A stretch of 64,000 nucleotides of DNA from the NCBI GenBank assembly GCA_016703065.1, contig JADJCU010000002.1:186001-250000 (forward strand), read 5' to 3'. This document shows positions 25,901 through 36,117 of this stretch, in pieces (position 1 is the first letter of the stretch; every line of letters starts with the position of its first letter). Below the pieces are notes generated by a model that made no database searches, was not told where the DNA came from, and saw nothing but the letters and a program-made list of their open reading frames with translations. The stretch is from a bacterium. Lineage in GTDB: Bacteria; Electryoneota; RPQS01. The position numbers and the translations under genes were made by a program.

Positions 25901-27696
25901 ATGTCGAAATTCGCATCGTTAGGCCGTCTGCTGGGAATCGTCGTTTTTGCGACCGCATTATTTGCGCAGGATTCCGGGAATCCGGTTTCGCCGGGTGTGC
26001 CGGTTCGCGCGGTATGGAGCACGAACGCAATTGCCGCGGGAGGCAGCTCGGAGCTCGGGCTGTTGTTCAGCGTTCCACCGAAGCATCACATCACCGACGT
26101 CGAGTTCGGCCTGTTCTTTGTTGAGGTGGCCGATACGCTGGGTCTGGATTTTGGCGACCCGGAGTTTCCGAAGGGTGAGCCGTTCCATGATGAGGTGTGC
26201 TACCGCGGTGACGTTCTGGTGCGAGTCCCCGTAACGGCAGCGGCGGATGCAGTGCTTGGCAGCTACAGCGTATTGGTTAACGCCGGTTACCAGATCTGTC
26301 AGGAATTCGGGATGGAAGTGTGTTTCCTTCCGGAAGACAAGCTGGTAGATACGCCGGTTGAAATCGTAGCCGCGGGGTCGAGCATTGTCGCGGCGAACGA
26401 GAAGATTTTTGCAGGCGCTGAGGCCGCCGAAGCCGAGCCGGAGCCGCAGGGCCTCGAAGCGAAGCTGATGGCGGCATTGCAGAAGGGCTCGTGGACGGCG
26501 TTTCTCGTTGCGTTTCTCGGTGGCATCCTGGCAAGTTTCACGCCGTGCGTCTATCCGGTAATTCCGATCACAATCGGGTATATCGGCGGTTCGAGCGCAG
26601 GCAAGCCGCTGCGTGGTCTCGGTTTGTCCTTGATCTTTTCGCTCGGCATCGCCATCGTCTACAGTTCACTTGGTCTATTCGCGGCGGCATCCGGCACACT
26701 ATTCGGATCAATATCAGGCTCGCCGATTGTCAACATCAGCATTGCAGTAGTATTTGGCCTAATGGGCATCAGCATGCTCGGCGCATTTGATATTGCCTTG
26801 CCTGCGGCATTGCAATCAAGTTTGACCGGCGGCTCGGCCAAGCGGGGCTTCTTCGGCCCGTTAGTGCTTGGCATGGCCTCGGGTCTGGTGATGGCACCAT
26901 GTGTGGGTCCGGTCATCGTGGCGTTGCTGGCGTGGGTTGCTCAGAGCGGCGACCTCTTCTACGGGTGGGCGCTGCTCTTTACGTTCTCGCTCGGACTTGG
27001 CTTGCTGTTTCTTGTGATCGGGACTTTCGCCGGAGCGATTCAAGCGCTGCCGCGCGCGGGTTCGTGGATGGAGACGGTTAAGAAAGGGTTCGGCTGGGTG
27101 CTGCTCGCCGGGGCACTCTATATGCTTCGCCTGACGCTTCCGCAGCCGATCTATTTCGCATGCTGGTCGGTGCTCCTGATCACGTTCAGCGTGTTCTCAG
27201 GCGCGTTCGACACTCTGACTGATGAAGCGACGCCGAAGCAGCGCATTGGCAAAGCGCTTACGCTGGTGATCTTTCTGTTAGGCGGCATCTTCCTGTTCAA
27301 GTCGTTCTACCCTAATTCTCTTGGCGGGGCGACGGCCAGCAGCGCGCACAGTGAGCTGGAGTGGATGGTGAACAAGGAAGAGCAGGCAATAGAGCACGCC
27401 GTGTCGTCCGGTAAGCCGGTGTTGATTGACGTCTATGCCGACTGGTGTGTGGCATGTGTCGAGTTGGATGAAAAGACGTGGGTCGTTCCGGCCGTGCAGA
27501 AGCGAGTGGACGAGTTTGTGCGGCTGAAGCTCGACTTCACGAAAGAGACTCCGTGGGTCGCAGACATGAAAAGAAATACAAGATCACGGGGATGCCAACC
27601 GTGATTCTACAGGAGGGCGAGCGCGAGATCACGCGCTTCACGGGGTTCAAACCCGCTGAGGACTTCATCGCACTTCTGGATCGCCATAACCTCTAA
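25901..27696 (+). CDS. dsbD: Thiol:disulfide interchange protein DsbD, with apparent frameshift
   Basis: About 598 aa. Signal peptide, N-terminal DsbD-alpha domain (about 25-150), a central domain with about 8-9 membrane segments containing SFTPCVYPVIPITIGYIGG and LVMAPCVGPVIVALLAW, then a thioredoxin domain with DVYADWCVACVELD. All redox cysteines are present. It passes electrons from cytoplasmic thioredoxin to the periplasm. One A is apparently missing from the run at 27569-27572; the next frame resumes as KYKITGMPTVILQ. A thioredoxin gene follows 28 bp later. Confidence 0.92.
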
Positions 27697-27724
27697 ACTG
27701 TTCGTAGTATGCAAAGGAGATGAC

Positions 27725-28051
27725 GTGTCCAATCTGGTCACTGTAACCGACTCGAATTTTGAAGCGACAATTTTGCGCGCCGACCGGCTCGCGGTCCTGG
27801 ACTTCGGCGCAGAGTGGTGTGCGCCCTGTAAGAAGGTCCATGCGATGCTGGAAGACTTGGCGCCCGACTGGACCGACAAGGCCGTAATTGGCGAAATTGA
27901 CATTGCGGCCAATCCCGAGACGCCCCGCAAATACGGGGTCTTAAATATTCCGCAGGTTCTCTTCTTCAAGAATGGTCAGCTTGTCGAAACCGTGAACGGA
28001 GTTTTGCCGAAGGCGAAGCTCGAAGAGAAGTTCCGCAATCACGCTCAATAA
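27725..28051 (+). CDS. Thioredoxin
   Basis: 108 aa. The active site is WCAPCKKVH, with DFGAEWC before it and the cis-Pro loop NIPQVLFF. The family usually has WCGPC, so Ala in place of Gly is a mild variant. GTG 27725 has AAGGAG 5 nt upstream. No signal peptide, so cytoplasmic. Its place directly after dsbD suggests it supplies electrons to DsbD. Confidence 0.92.
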   Translation: MSNLVTVTDSNFEATILRADRLAVLDFGAEWCAPCKKVHAMLEDLAPDWTDKAVIGEIDIAANPETPRKYGVLNIPQVLFFKNGQLVETVNGVLPKAKLEEKFRNHAQ

Positions 28052-28131
28052 CTGTCAGTCACGACTATGAACGCACGAGTGCCGCTTGGACAATCGGCCC
28101 TCTCGTTGTTGGTGCCAAACGATGCGAGCCG

Positions 28132-28488
28132 CTACTTCTTACCGGGGGTCTTCTTGGCCGCGGCCTTTGTCGTGGATTTTGCTGCTGACTTGGCCGTCGA
28201 CTTAGCCGGGACTTTCCTGGGTGAGGGAGCTTTTGCGGCAGGTTCGGGTGCGGCCTTTACTGCGCCTGCGGATTCACCCGTTAGAGCGGTAATATCGTCT
28301 CTGAGTTTGGCGATCTTGGCTTCGAGTCGCTCTGTGACTTTGCTCACTTCACGATTCATCGCGTCGGCGTGACCGGCCTTCAGCAGAGCGCCGAGCTTCC
28401 ACTTGCCCGACGACGCGTGGAGTTCGCGCTCGGCCATTACAACCTTGAGCTTGAGCGCGCGAACTTTCTTGTCAGTTGCTTCATCCAT
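28132..28488 (-). CDS. Small helical protein with histone H1-like Lys/Ala tail
   Basis: 118 aa. Residues about 1-72 are helical and charged (VRALKLKVVMAERELHAS, EVSKVTERLEAKIAKLRDD). The last ~45 residues are a low-complexity tail (AAKAPSPRKVPAKST, TKAAAKKTPGKK) like eukaryotic H1 or bacterial Hc/AlgP tails. It is likely DNA- or RNA-binding, by composition only. Start ATG 28488 has AAAAGG upstream. TopA at the right edge carries a similar tail at its N-terminus. Confidence 0.7.
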   Translation of the reverse strand: MDEATDKKVRALKLKVVMAERELHASSGKWKLGALLKAGHADAMNREVSKVTERLEAKIAKLRDDITALTGESAGAVKAAPEPAAKAPSPRKVPAKSTAKSAAKSTTKAAAKKTPGKK

Positions 28489-28530
28489 TGAGTATGACCT
28501 TTTCAATTTGGCCGAGGAAACGCGAGCATT

Positions 28531-29841
28531 CTATTTGGTTTCGAAGTAGACGAGCGGTCGGGTTTCGGCAGGGGCGCTTCCAATCACGAACGCGCCGGCA
28601 AGTCGGTTGAGGCCAGTCTGCACGCTCGTGGTGGAACGACTCCAGTAGGCGCGGGCGAGCGGTTCGCCCCGAGTCACCCGGTTTCCGCGCCGTTTGAAAA
28701 ACTCAATTCCGGCGGTCGGATCAATCTCGTCCGTTGCAATGCATCGTCCGGCACCGAGGTCAACTAAACCAAGACCGATATCGCGAGGCCGAATCTCTTG
28801 AAGGAAGCCGTCATCCTGCGCGAGAATTTCCTGAGCGTTGGCGGCTCTCTCGCCACTTTCGAATTCGCGCCATACGGAGGGATCGGCACCTTGCTCTTCG
28901 GCAATGCTCTGGAAACGTGCAAGGGCCGTGCCGCTCTGCAGAATGCGCAAGAACTCATTTTTGCCGTCATCGGTCGAGGAGCACACCCCGCCCAACTTCA
29001 GCATTGTTCCGCCCAGCACGGCACAAAGTTCAATCAGCCTTGCGTCACCGTCGCCGGTGGCAAGGATATCCAGGCACTCAGCGACTTCAATTCGGTTGCC
29101 GGCAGTGCGGCCAAGTGGTTCGCACATATCGGTCCCAACGGCAATCGTCTCGACGCTATATTCGGCCGACCAGCGAACGAGCCGTGCGGACAGTTCGCGC
29201 GCCTCGAACTCGTTTGTCAGAAAGCCGCCCGGGCCAATCTTGACATCCATGACCAACGCGTTAGTTCCTTCGGCAATCTTCTTGGACAAAATGCTCGCAG
29301 CGATCAGCGGCGGGATGGCAACGGTGGATGTGACATCGCGCAACGCGTAGAGCCGTTTATCTGCGGGCACGAGGGACTCGGTTTGGGCACCGAACGCGCA
29401 GTAGTGCTTCGTCAACGTGCGCGCGAATTCTTCGTGCGTGAGCGTTACACGCAGTCCGCGAATACTCTCGAGTTTGTCAAGCGTGCCGCCGGTGTGACCC
29501 AGCGCGCGACCGGAGATCATCGGTATGGGAACTCCGGCTTCGGCGACGACCGGGGCAATGATCAGCGAGGTTTTGTCACCAATACCGCCCGTGGAGTGTT
29601 TGTCAACTTTGCGGCGCGGAATGGAATCGAAACTCAGGCGCTCACCGGAGCGAATCATTGCGTCGAGAAAGCGCAGGCCTTCGCGATCATCGAGTCCGCG
29701 GAAGTAGATCGCCATCAGCAGAGCGGCCATTTGATAGTCCGGGACCCGGCCAACGGCAAACTCGCTCACCAACTCGTCGATCCCGGCATTCGTCAATACG
29801 CCGCCGGACTGCTTCTTCGAGATCAGCTCAGTAACCAGCAC
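28531..29841 (-). CDS. deoA: Thymidine/pyrimidine-nucleoside phosphorylase
   Basis: 436 aa. The phosphorylase signature SGRALGHTGGTLDKLES, VDKHSTGGIGDKTSLI and KIAEGTNALVMDVKIGPGGF are intact. It phosphorolyses thymidine or uridine for salvage; whether it is strict DeoA or broader Pdp is not decidable from the sequence. It begins 9 bp after the end of glgC on the same strand, with which it may be co-transcribed. Confidence 0.93.
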   Translation of the reverse strand: MLVTELISKKQSGGVLTNAGIDELVSEFAVGRVPDYQMAALLMAIYFRGLDDREGLRFLDAMIRSGERLSFDSIPRRKVDKHSTGGIGDKTSLIIAPVVAEAGVPIPMISGRALGHTGGTLDKLESIRGLRVTLTHEEFARTLTKHYCAFGAQTESLVPADKRLYALRDVTSTVAIPPLIAASILSKKIAEGTNALVMDVKIGPGGFLTNEFEARELSARLVRWSAEYSVETIAVGTDMCEPLGRTAGNRIEVAECLDILATGDGDARLIELCAVLGGTMLKLGGVCSSTDDGKNEFLRILQSGTALARFQSIAEEQGADPSVWREFESGERAANAQEILAQDDGFLQEIRPRDIGLGLVDLGAGRCIATDEIDPTAGIEFFKRRGNRVTRGEPLARAYWSRSTTSVQTGLNRLAGAFVIGSAPAETRPLVYFETK

Positions 29842-29850
29842 TGGCGGCAG

Positions 29851-31137
29851 CTAAGCTGGTAGAACCGCGCCGTCGGGAATGACCGCATCTTTTTCGACAA
29901 TCACGATGCCGTCGCGCACAGCATATCCGTCGCCGTCGTGATCAGGCACATTGTCAGCGGGATCGATGCGCACGCCGTAGCCGATGCGCGCATTCTTATC
30001 AATGATTGCGCGGCGTATGACCGTATCTCCTCCGATTCCCACATCGGGACGACCGATTTCTCGATTGAGTTCGAGTGACTCCGGCGTTTCGAAGAAGTCC
30101 GCGCCGCAAACCACAGAGTCGATAATCTTGATGCCCGATTTGGTGACGGTGCGCGTGCCGAGCACAGAATGCTCGACAGCCCCGTGCTCAAGCCGGGAGC
30201 CTGCACAGATCATGGCGCGTTTCAAATAGACTTCGCGCATACTTGCGCCGGGCAGGAAACGCGGTCTTGTAAACAGGCGGAGCGTCGGATCGTAGAGTCC
30301 GAATTGCGGTTGCGGATCGGTCAACGCGAGATTGGCATCGTAATAGGCTTTGATCGTTCCGATGTCTTCCCAATAGCCGCTGAACGGATAGGCGAAAACG
30401 CGATGCGAGTGAATCGCCGAAGGAATGACATGCTTGCCGAAGTCGGTGCCGGTATCGGGGGAGAGCAGCTGCTCGATCGCCTCCCAGCGGATGATATAGA
30501 CGCCCATCGAGGCCATCACGACCGGACCTTCAAGGTTGAAGTCCGCAGAGCGAAAGACTTCGCCCCGAGAGTTCCCAACCACGAATGTCGGCGGGAGACT
30601 CGGGCTTCTCTTTGAACTCGACAATCCGGCCTTCATCATTGACTTGCAGGATGCCGTAACGATTGGCATCGGCAAGTGTGACGGGATAGGTCGCGATGGT
30701 GATATCCGCCCGTGAGCGGCGGTGCAACGCGATCATGCCGCGATAGTCCATCCAATAGATGTGATCACCGGAGAGAATCAGCACATCACTCGGATTTGAC
30801 GGGCGGATGTGGCGCAGATTCTTGCGCACGGCATCGGCCGTTCCCTGCAGCCAGTCGTTTGTGTCGAGTGTCTGTTCGGCGGCGAGCACAGTGACAAAGC
30901 CGTCGCGAAACGCATCGAACGTGTATGTCATGGAGACATGACGATTCAGCGAGGCCGAGTTGAACTGCGTAATAACGAATATCTTGCTCAGGTCCGGAGG
31001 AGGCAATTGGATACGGGAATATCAATAAGTCTGTACATGCCGCCAAACGGGACGGCCGGTTTGGAGCGGGGTTTTGTCAACGGATGAAGTCGGGTACCAC
31101 GACCTCCGCCTAAGATGACAGATGCAACATGATCCAT
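29851..31137 (-). CDS. glgC: Glucose-1-phosphate adenylyltransferase, with two apparent frameshifts
   Basis: About 428 aa after correction. It makes ADP-glucose for glycogen. ATG 31137 gives ASVILGGGRGTRLHPLTK then GGMYRLIDIPVSNC (nucleotide site). One base is missing near 30997-31003 (CTCCCT read as CTCCT), then LSKIFVITQFNSASLNRH and ILSGDHIYWMDY follow. One C is extra at 30593-30595, after which SPPTFVVGNSRGEVF and GVYIIRWEAI continue to the left-handed beta-helix. The two shifts cancel, giving the usual family length. Confidence 0.88.
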
Positions 31138-31167
31138 TAGAGTAGATGGGGGGAGTATATGAAAAGT

Positions 31168-32523
31168 CTAATCGAGATGATTGAGTACGACATTTGCGAG
31201 TCGCTCCGCTTCTGAGCGGACAGGAGCCTCCGCGAATACTCGCACAATAGGTTCGGTATTGGACGCCCGCGCTTGAATCCAGCCATTTGACGTACGCCAC
31301 TTCAGGCCGTCGAGCAGATCGGGCTCGCCCAATTCTGTCAGCGTGTTTAGCTTGCCAAGCGCGGCGCGCTGCTGATCTAAAGACTTTGAATTCGCGCTTG
31401 CGCTTTGACGAGCTGATACTGCGGCATGTCATCGAAAAAGTCCGCTGAACACTTGCCGGAGTTTAAGAGCGCTTGGAGCGTTAACGCCGCGCCGACGGCA
31501 GTATCCCTCGAAGCGTGAATCGCGGGAAGCATGACCCGCCATTTCCTCGCCTCCGATGGCCGCTCCAACTTCAAGCATTTTCTTGGCGACATGTGCTTCA
31601 CCGACTTTGGTTTCGATGAACGGTCGGCCGAAAGCGGCAGCGATATCGCGGAGCGCAAGGCTGGTCGAGCAATTCGCAACGACCGGGCCGTCTACATGCG
31701 GCAGCGTAGCGAGCGCGGCTGCGCAGAGAGTCAATTCTTCGCCGGCGGGGGCGCCGTCGGAGCGAATGAGCGCAAGTCGATCTGCGTCCGGGTCAAGCAC
31801 GAAGCCGATCTCGACGCTTGCCGCGCGCATAGCCGTACACACATCGACTAAATTCTCGGCAACCGGTTCGGGCATGCGGGGAAAACGGCCCGTCGGTTCG
31901 AGATGGAAGGCGACGACTTCACAGCCGAGCATTTCCAGAAGTGTCTTTATTAACTCGCCGCCAGCTCCGTGGACGGCATCAAGACCAACGCGAAAGCGCC
32001 GCGCGCGAATCTGTTCTGTTTGCAGAAAGGGAAGGCCGAGCACGGCATGGATGTGCCGCGTGTTGGCTAACTCGTCTCGCTCATAGGTTCCGACATGGAA
32101 GGCGTCAACGTCAAACTGTTTTGGCGATTCGACGCTGTGACGGAGTGCCGTTCCGCGCTCTTCGTCGATGAACAACCCGTCCGCGCCATAGAACTTGAGG
32201 GCATTCCACTCAGCGGGGTTGTGACTCGCAGTGATGGCGATGCCGCCGCGCGCGCGATGATGCTCGACCGCAAGCGCTACGGTTGGCGTTGCGACCACTC
32301 CGACGTCGATGACGCTGCAGCCCGATGCGGCAAGGCCCGAAATAGTGGCGGCCCGCATCATGGTCTTCGAGATGCGGCTATCCCCTCCGACGACAACGGG
32401 TCCCTGCGCGCAAGCGTGCCCGAAAGCCTGTGCCCAACGCAGACATACTTCGGCAGTCATGCTTGCACCGACAATACCGCGCACTCCGGACACGGAGATC
32501 ATCAAGGGCGCATCTGTCACCAT
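31168..32523 (-). CDS. Phosphoglucosamine/phosphomannomutase-like enzyme, with three apparent frameshifts
   Basis: About 452 aa after correction, of the GlmM/ManB alpha-D-phosphohexomutase family. Order: MISVSGVRGIVGASM, catalytic serine in ITASHNPAEWNALKFYG, Mg site FVLDPDADRLALI, sugar-binding GGEGNGGV after restoring one G each at 31545-31546 and 31535-31537, then MLPAIHASRDTAVG. A third loss (31385-31387) precedes a C-terminal phosphate-binding RASNTEPIVRVFAEA, ending at 31168. It interconverts hexose-1- and 6-phosphates. ATG 32523 overlaps the upstream stop by 7 bp. Confidence 0.85.
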
Positions 32524-32972
32524 CGGCCCGGCCACTCTCTGCCGATCAGCGCGGCAAGTTCTTCGAGAAACTTCTGATCTGACTTGTCGAACTCGCCGAT
32601 CTGTTTGCCGTCAATGTCGATTTCCCCAACTATTAGTCCATCGGCGTAGATCGGGACGACGATCTCTGAACGAGTCTGCGTGAAACAGGCGAGATAGCGC
32701 GGGTCACTCTGCACGTCATCGACGATGATGGTTTGTGCTTCACGGACCGCCGCACCGCAAATGCCTTGCGAAATCGGAATGCGCACATGCCCGGTAGCCT
32801 GATCGCCGGACCACGGGCCGAGCACGAGGTCAGCTCCTTCAACCCAGTAGAGTCCGATCCAGTCGTAGGCCGGATTCAGCGCGCGCAACGACTCACACAG
32901 CGCCTGACAGCGCGCGCGAAAGTCACCGGCCGGCAGCTTTTTGAAGACGGAATTGGCGGAGAGAGAGGTCAT
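32517..32972 (-). CDS. GAF-domain protein, free methionine-R-sulfoxide reductase-like
   Basis: 151 aa, a single GAF domain. The pattern WIGLYWVEGADLVLGPW, HVRIPISQGICGAAV and YLACFTQTRSEIVVPI follows fRMsr: the Cys of ICG and the Cys of LAC are present, while the third family cysteine is not obvious. It may reduce free methionine sulfoxide. It starts at TGATG with the polX stop and ends overlapping the mutase gene. Confidence 0.75.
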   Translation of the reverse strand: MTSLSANSVFKKLPAGDFRARCQALCESLRALNPAYDWIGLYWVEGADLVLGPWSGDQATGHVRIPISQGICGAAVREAQTIIVDDVQSDPRYLACFTQTRSEIVVPIYADGLIVGEIDIDGKQIGEFDKSDQKFLEELAALIGREWPGRW

Positions 32973-34648
32973 CAAATCGTATGAGAGTTACACCAATCGA
33001 GGAAGCGCTCCGCGCTCCATGCCGACGGACAGAGTTCGGACGTGATCGGACCTTTCGCCGCGAGTTCGATCCCGAAATCGATTTCATCGAGACCGTCCAT
33101 GGCATGCGCATCCGGATTGAGCGGAATCGGAATACCGTATTCAATTGCTTTGCCGAACCACCGCCAATCCAAATCAAAGCGGTGGGGACTGCAATTAAAC
33201 TCGATTGACTTGCCATGCTCGGCGGCGCACGCGAGCAGCCGTTCGTGATCGACCGGATAGCCTTCGCGTTTCAGCAGAATCCTTCCGGTCGCGTGTCCGA
33301 GGATATCAACATGCGGATTCTCGAGCGCGCGGCAGAGGCGGACGGTGGCGTCATCGCGCGTCATCTGAAAGCCCTGGTGAATTGAGGCGACGACAAAATC
33401 AAAACCACGCAGCAGTCCGTCGTCGAAATCCATCTCGCCGCCCGGAAGGATGTCGCACTCCGTTCCTTTCAAGATGCGGAAGGGCGCGAGCTCGTCGTTC
33501 AGGTAGTCGATTTCTTCCCATTGCTCCAGCACTCGTTCAGGCGTCAGTCCTCCGGCATATCCGGCGCTTTTGGAATGATCGGCAATGCCCAGAAATTCGT
33601 AGCCGCGCAACATCATCGACTCTGCCATCTGGCGAATCGAATGGTGACCGTCAGAGTAGGTGGAGTGCACGTGCAGGATTCCGCGAATGTCCTTGCGCTC
33701 GACGGCAGCGGGATAGTCGGGCTCCGATGAGCTGCGAAGGGCAAGACCTTCTTCGCGGAGCGGCGGCGGAACGAAGCGTACCCCGAGAGCAGTATAGACT
33801 TCTTCTTCGGTTGCGCATTCAGGCAGCTTTGCCGCTCGACTCAGGAGGTCCGCGCGATGGGCTTGTGAACCCGTTGCGAGGACGAGTCGGGTGCCCAACT
33901 CTTGCGGAGTGCAGACGGAAAGTTCGACTTCCATGCCGGTCGGTTCTTGTCCCTTCCAGATCGGACTGTCGAATGACGCCCACGCGATCGAGACGAACTG
34001 CGCAAGCCGCTCACGAACTGCGGCGGCTTGATCTGGTTCGCAACAGACGATGCAATCGAGATCGCCGATGGTCTCCATGTTGCGCCGCAGACTGCCGCAG
34101 AAGTGAACGGAGCGAATACCGGACAGCGCGGCGATCTCGTCGGACAGCACTGACGCGGCCTGCTTCGCATGGTGGCGCAGCCTCCGCTTGCCAATTGTCT
34201 TCAGAAAGGCGACACTCGCGCGAAATTTGTCAAGTGTCTTGCCGCCAAAGCCCGCGACCTTGTTCAGTGCACCGGACTCGATGGCTGCTTCAAGATCACG
34301 TAACGACTCAATCTTCTGGTCGCGCCACAAGGTCTTGGCCTTTTTGGGTCCCAGTCCGTCGACGCGCATAAGGTCCAACACTCCGGCAGGGACACGCTCG
34401 CGCGCGCCGCTTAGATACGCAAAAGTACCGGTCGCAACCGCTTCGTGAATGGCCTCAGCAATCGACGGACCCACGCCCTTGACCATGCTCAGTCGGTTAC
34501 CCACGAGCAGTTCGTCGAGTGTCGCATGCACCAAACTCAGTTGCCGGGCGGCATTTGCGAAGGCTTTGGCGCGAAAGCTCTCTTCATCGAGCAGATCGAG
34601 CAAGAGGGCATACTCTTCAAAGAGCGCAATCAGTTCGTGACGGGTCAT
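32972..34648 (-). CDS. polX: DNA polymerase/3'-5' exonuclease PolX
   Basis: 558 aa. Order: helix-hairpin-helix 8-kDa-like region (VKGVGPSIAEAIHEAV, VDGLGPKKAKTLW), the Pol X palm with GSLRRNMETIGDLDCIV (first two Asp) and TGSQAHRADLL, and a C-terminal PHP phosphoesterase domain with HVHSTYSDGHHSI, IADHSKSAGYAGG, GTECDIL and NPDAHAMDGLDEID. The expected third Asp (VDxR) appears as Glu (MEVELSV). It fills short gaps in base-excision repair. ATG 34648 follows the upstream stop by 4 bp. Confidence 0.93.
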   Translation of the reverse strand: MTRHELIALFEEYALLLDLLDEESFRAKAFANAARQLSLVHATLDELLVGNRLSMVKGVGPSIAEAIHEAVATGTFAYLSGARERVPAGVLDLMRVDGLGPKKAKTLWRDQKIESLRDLEAAIESGALNKVAGFGGKTLDKFRASVAFLKTIGKRRLRHHAKQAASVLSDEIAALSGIRSVHFCGSLRRNMETIGDLDCIVCCEPDQAAAVRERLAQFVSIAWASFDSPIWKGQEPTGMEVELSVCTPQELGTRLVLATGSQAHRADLLSRAAKLPECATEEEVYTALGVRFVPPPLREEGLALRSSSEPDYPAAVERKDIRGILHVHSTYSDGHHSIRQMAESMMLRGYEFLGIADHSKSAGYAGGLTPERVLEQWEEIDYLNDELAPFRILKGTECDILPGGEMDFDDGLLRGFDFVVASIHQGFQMTRDDATVRLCRALENPHVDILGHATGRILLKREGYPVDHERLLACAAEHGKSIEFNCSPHRFDLDWRWFGKAIEYGIPIPLNPDAHAMDGLDEIDFGIELAAKGPITSELCPSAWSAERFLDWCNSHTI

Positions 34649-34652
34649 CGGT

Positions 34653-35174
34653 TCATGCCGACAGCAGCGCAACAAACGCCTTCATGAACGCCGGCAGGTC
34701 GTCGGGCTTGCGCGAGGTGACGAGCTGCTTATCGATCACGAGCTCTTCATCAACCCACTTCGCACCCGCGTTGACCATGTCGTCTCGAATCGCGGAGAAG
34801 CTGGTGACTTTGCGGCCCCGCAGAACACCGGCGGACGCGAGCACCCATCCGCCGTGACAGATGCACGCGACGGGTTTACGCGCGCGCATCATATCACGCA
34901 CGAGTTCGAGTACCGGTTCACTCATGCGGAGTCGATCCGGTGCCCACCCGCCGGGAATGACCAGACCATCCAGCGCGGAGGCTTTCACTTTATCGGCGCT
35001 CTTGTCAACTTTGGCAGGATAGCCGTACTTGCCGACGTATTCAGGTGCGCTGCCGGTGCCGACAAGGTAGACGCGGCAGCCGGCCTCGCGCAAGCGCATG
35101 ACGGGATACCACACTTCGAGGTCTTGATAGTGATGTTCGACCAGTACGGCTACACGTTTTCCGGCAATCGACAT
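34653..35174 (-). CDS. PfpI/DJ-1 family protein
   Basis: 173 aa. The nucleophile elbow ACICHGGWVLASAG with Cys and adjacent His, GLVIPGGWAPDRLR and VAVLVEHHYQDLEVWYP are family features. PfpI members act as deglycases, chaperones or proteases; the substrate is unknown. ATG 35174 is chosen over an upstream GTG/ATG series because the family begins at RVAVLV. It lies in a plausible operon with polX. Confidence 0.88.
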   Translation of the reverse strand: MSIAGKRVAVLVEHHYQDLEVWYPVMRLREAGCRVYLVGTGSAPEYVGKYGYPAKVDKSADKVKASALDGLVIPGGWAPDRLRMSEPVLELVRDMMRARKPVACICHGGWVLASAGVLRGRKVTSFSAIRDDMVNAGAKWVDEELVIDKQLVTSRKPDDLPAFMKAFVALLSA

Positions 35175-35190
35175 AGCAGTTGAAATGGGC

Positions 35191-36095
35191 TTAACCTGTA
35201 ACTCTGCGAACCAGTGCATCGGCGCGGCGGCGAAAGGCGGGCGCATCCATCAGGACTACGCCCGCGATAACCAACGCACCGCCAGCGACGAGCGGCCAGC
35301 CGATGGTTTCACCGACAAAGATCGACGAGAGATATGTGGCGATGACCGGCTGGGGCGTGGTCAGGATGGCGACTTGCGATGGATCGACGAGCTGGAGAAT
35401 CTTGTACCAGACAAAGTAGGCGACAACGGTAAGCAGGAGTCCAGAGTAGAATGCGCCGCTCCAGCCGACAGCAGTCACCCGAGTGTAGTCCTGCACAAGC
35501 GCGGCATGCACAAGAAAAGGCAGGCTGACAGCGGAACCAATGATCAGCAGGACGCACGTTGGGGAATCGCGCCGTACTTTGTGACCAGTGACTTACCGAG
35601 CACAGTGTACGTCGCCCACGCAAGCACGGCGGAGAAGATCAGCATGTCTCCGATGAAGAGCTCCGAGTTTATGTCAAACGATGTGCCCTGCGTTACGACG
35701 ATGGCGAGCCCGCATAGCGACACAGCAATGGCAATCAGCTTGTGCCGGACGATTCGCTCGTAACCCAACGCCGCCGACAAGAAGAGCGCAAAGACGGCGG
35801 TTGTGCCGTAGAGGAGCGACGCGTGCGATGGCATGGTCTTGCTCATGCCGACCAGATAGATCAACTGGTTAACCGGCACCGCGACGAGTGCAAGCAGGAA
35901 GATGCGGGGCCAGTCAGCGCGGTCAATTTTGGGCCACAGCCGACCGATCAAGACGACGGAGCCTAATCCGCCCAGACCAATCAACAGTCTCCAAAAGCCG
36001 AACGCAATCGGGTTGAACTCGCGCAGAGCCAGCTTGTTGAAAACGTAACCGCCTCCCGTCACAGTGACGTGGGTGGCCATGAGCGCTAACAACAT
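35191..36095 (-). CDS. EamA/DMT-family transporter, with apparent frameshift
   Basis: About 301 aa with 10 membrane segments: GGYVFNKLALREFNPIAFGF (helices 1-2) through GAFYSGLLLTVVAYFVWY and VFVGETIGWPLVAGGALVI. One G (C on the gene strand) is missing from the run at 35561-35564; restoring it joins KYGAIP to PTCVLLIIGSAVSLPF. It probably exports amino acids or metabolites. Start ATG 36095 is uncertain; GTG 36155 would overlap the HAD gene by 38 bp. Confidence 0.82.
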
Positions 36096-36117
36096 CGCGG
36101 GGCGGGAAACCGCCGGC

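Noticed and set aside
28798..29862. Long plus-strand frame opposite thymidine phosphorylase
   Set aside because: Composition is shadow-like, and the opposite strand holds a complete conserved enzyme.
33205..34371. Long plus-strand frame opposite polX
   Set aside because: Arginine/serine-rich shadow with no family pattern.
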